A DNA stretch of 7,781 nt from Sphingobacterium sp. (GTDB lineage: Bacteria; Bacteroidota; Bacteroidia; Sphingobacteriales; Sphingobacteriaceae). The position numbers and the translations under genes were made by a program. Of the stretch, positions 7,422 through 7,781 are shown piece after piece. How positions within the stretch are numbered: position 1 is the stretch's first letter; every line of letters starts with the position of its first letter. Location of the stretch: positions 1 to 7,781 of the forward strand of contig JASLCA010000348.1 of assembly GCA_030146225.1 (NCBI GenBank), read 5' to 3'. The notes beneath the pieces were generated by a model. It saw only the letters and a program-made list of their open reading frames with translations. It had not been told where the DNA came from and made no database searches.

Positions 7422-7781
7422 ATGAAAAGAAACTCAACTGTAAACAAACTGCTTATTGTAATATGGAGTTTAGCCGTTTTTTACGCCTGCAAGACTCCCA
7501 TCAATGGCTTGGGCGAAGATCCATATGCTGGCGGAAAGCATTCGCTAGGGATTGTTTTTGAGCGTCTAAATCGACCTCTGCCCGCTGTAAGACCTCATGA
7601 ACTTTTAGAAGTTTCGGTAAGGGGGCTGCTCAAATATAAAGAAGAACTAGAAGTACTTATTAATGAGGAACGCTCGGAAGTTATCTCCCTAACGGACTCC
7701 ACATTACGTGTTCGCGTGCCTAGTAAGGTTGCTTCAGGCGGCCTCCAAATTAAGATTAATGAACAAGTTTTTTTTGGTCCA
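7422..7781 (+). CDS. Lipoprotein with IPT/TIG-like domain resembling DUF5008, N-terminal fragment
   Basis: The frame opens at the ATG at 7422, only 4 nt after the stop of the second FAS1 gene, and runs off the window end, giving 120 residues. The signal peptide ends in VFYAC with Cys23. After a linker with GEDPYAGGKHSLGI (31-44) comes a segment of about 70 residues. It has the pattern of an immunoglobulin-like IPT/TIG fold: VSVRGL (64-69), VLINEERSEVISLTDSTLRVRVP (78-100), ASGGLQIKI (104-112) and FFGP (117-120). This combination resembles the Bacteroidota family DUF5008, known to me only as a gene neighbour of susC/susD; a profile search was not possible. Similar Ig-like lipoproteins in SusCD loci often act as extended surface-binding proteins, so that role is an inference. 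The C-terminal part, where any ligand-binding or enzymatic domain would sit, is not in the window. It is cut by the window edge, not visibly damaged. Confidence 0.8.
   Translation, partial: MKRNSTVNKLLIVIWSLAVFYACKTPINGLGEDPYAGGKHSLGIVFERLNRPLPAVRPHELLEVSVRGLLKYKEELEVLINEERSEVISLTDSTLRVRVPSKVASGGLQIKINEQVFFGP

Overview
The window is a stretch of a Bacteroidota chromosome, most like the Sphingobacteriaceae (Sphingobacterium/Pedobacter type). The evidence is a SusC/SusD outer-membrane import pair, several lipoproteins with short signal peptides, a moderately AT-rich composition, and start codons without a purine-rich Shine-Dalgarno sequence. The genus is an inference from gene content; no rRNA or other marker is present.

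Layout, all on the + strand: (1) 1-222, the last 73 codons of a SusD/RagB lipoprotein; (2) 234-893, a FAS1 (fasciclin-like) lipoprotein; (3) 909-1961, a lipoprotein resembling the DUF5007 family; (4) 1973-5116, a complete SusC/RagA TonB-dependent transporter; (5) 5128-6663, a complete SusD/RagB lipoprotein; (6) 6674-7417, a second FAS1 lipoprotein; (7) 7422-7781, the N-terminal 120 codons of a lipoprotein with an IPT/TIG-like domain, resembling DUF5008. Gaps between genes are only 4 to 15 nt. No terminator or promoter is visible between them, so the window looks like the middle of one long operon that runs off both ends. There is no gene-free stretch longer than 15 nt.

The likely joint function is capture and import of a ligand at the cell surface. 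SusC would be the TonB-dependent channel, SusD its lid, and the FAS1, DUF5007-like and DUF5008-like lipoproteins accessory surface-binding or structural partners. The window has no glycoside hydrolase, lyase, sulfatase, peptidase, sigma/anti-sigma pair or hybrid sensor, so the substrate cannot be named.

The most notable points are these. The SusD-then-FAS1 arrangement occurs twice, which suggests duplicated SusCD-FAS1 modules in one operon. The two FAS1 proteins are diverged but share motifs beyond the usual FAS1 H1/H2 boxes. The susC and susD start regions carry nearly identical 11-nt leaders that form a tiny ORF overlapping the real start codon.
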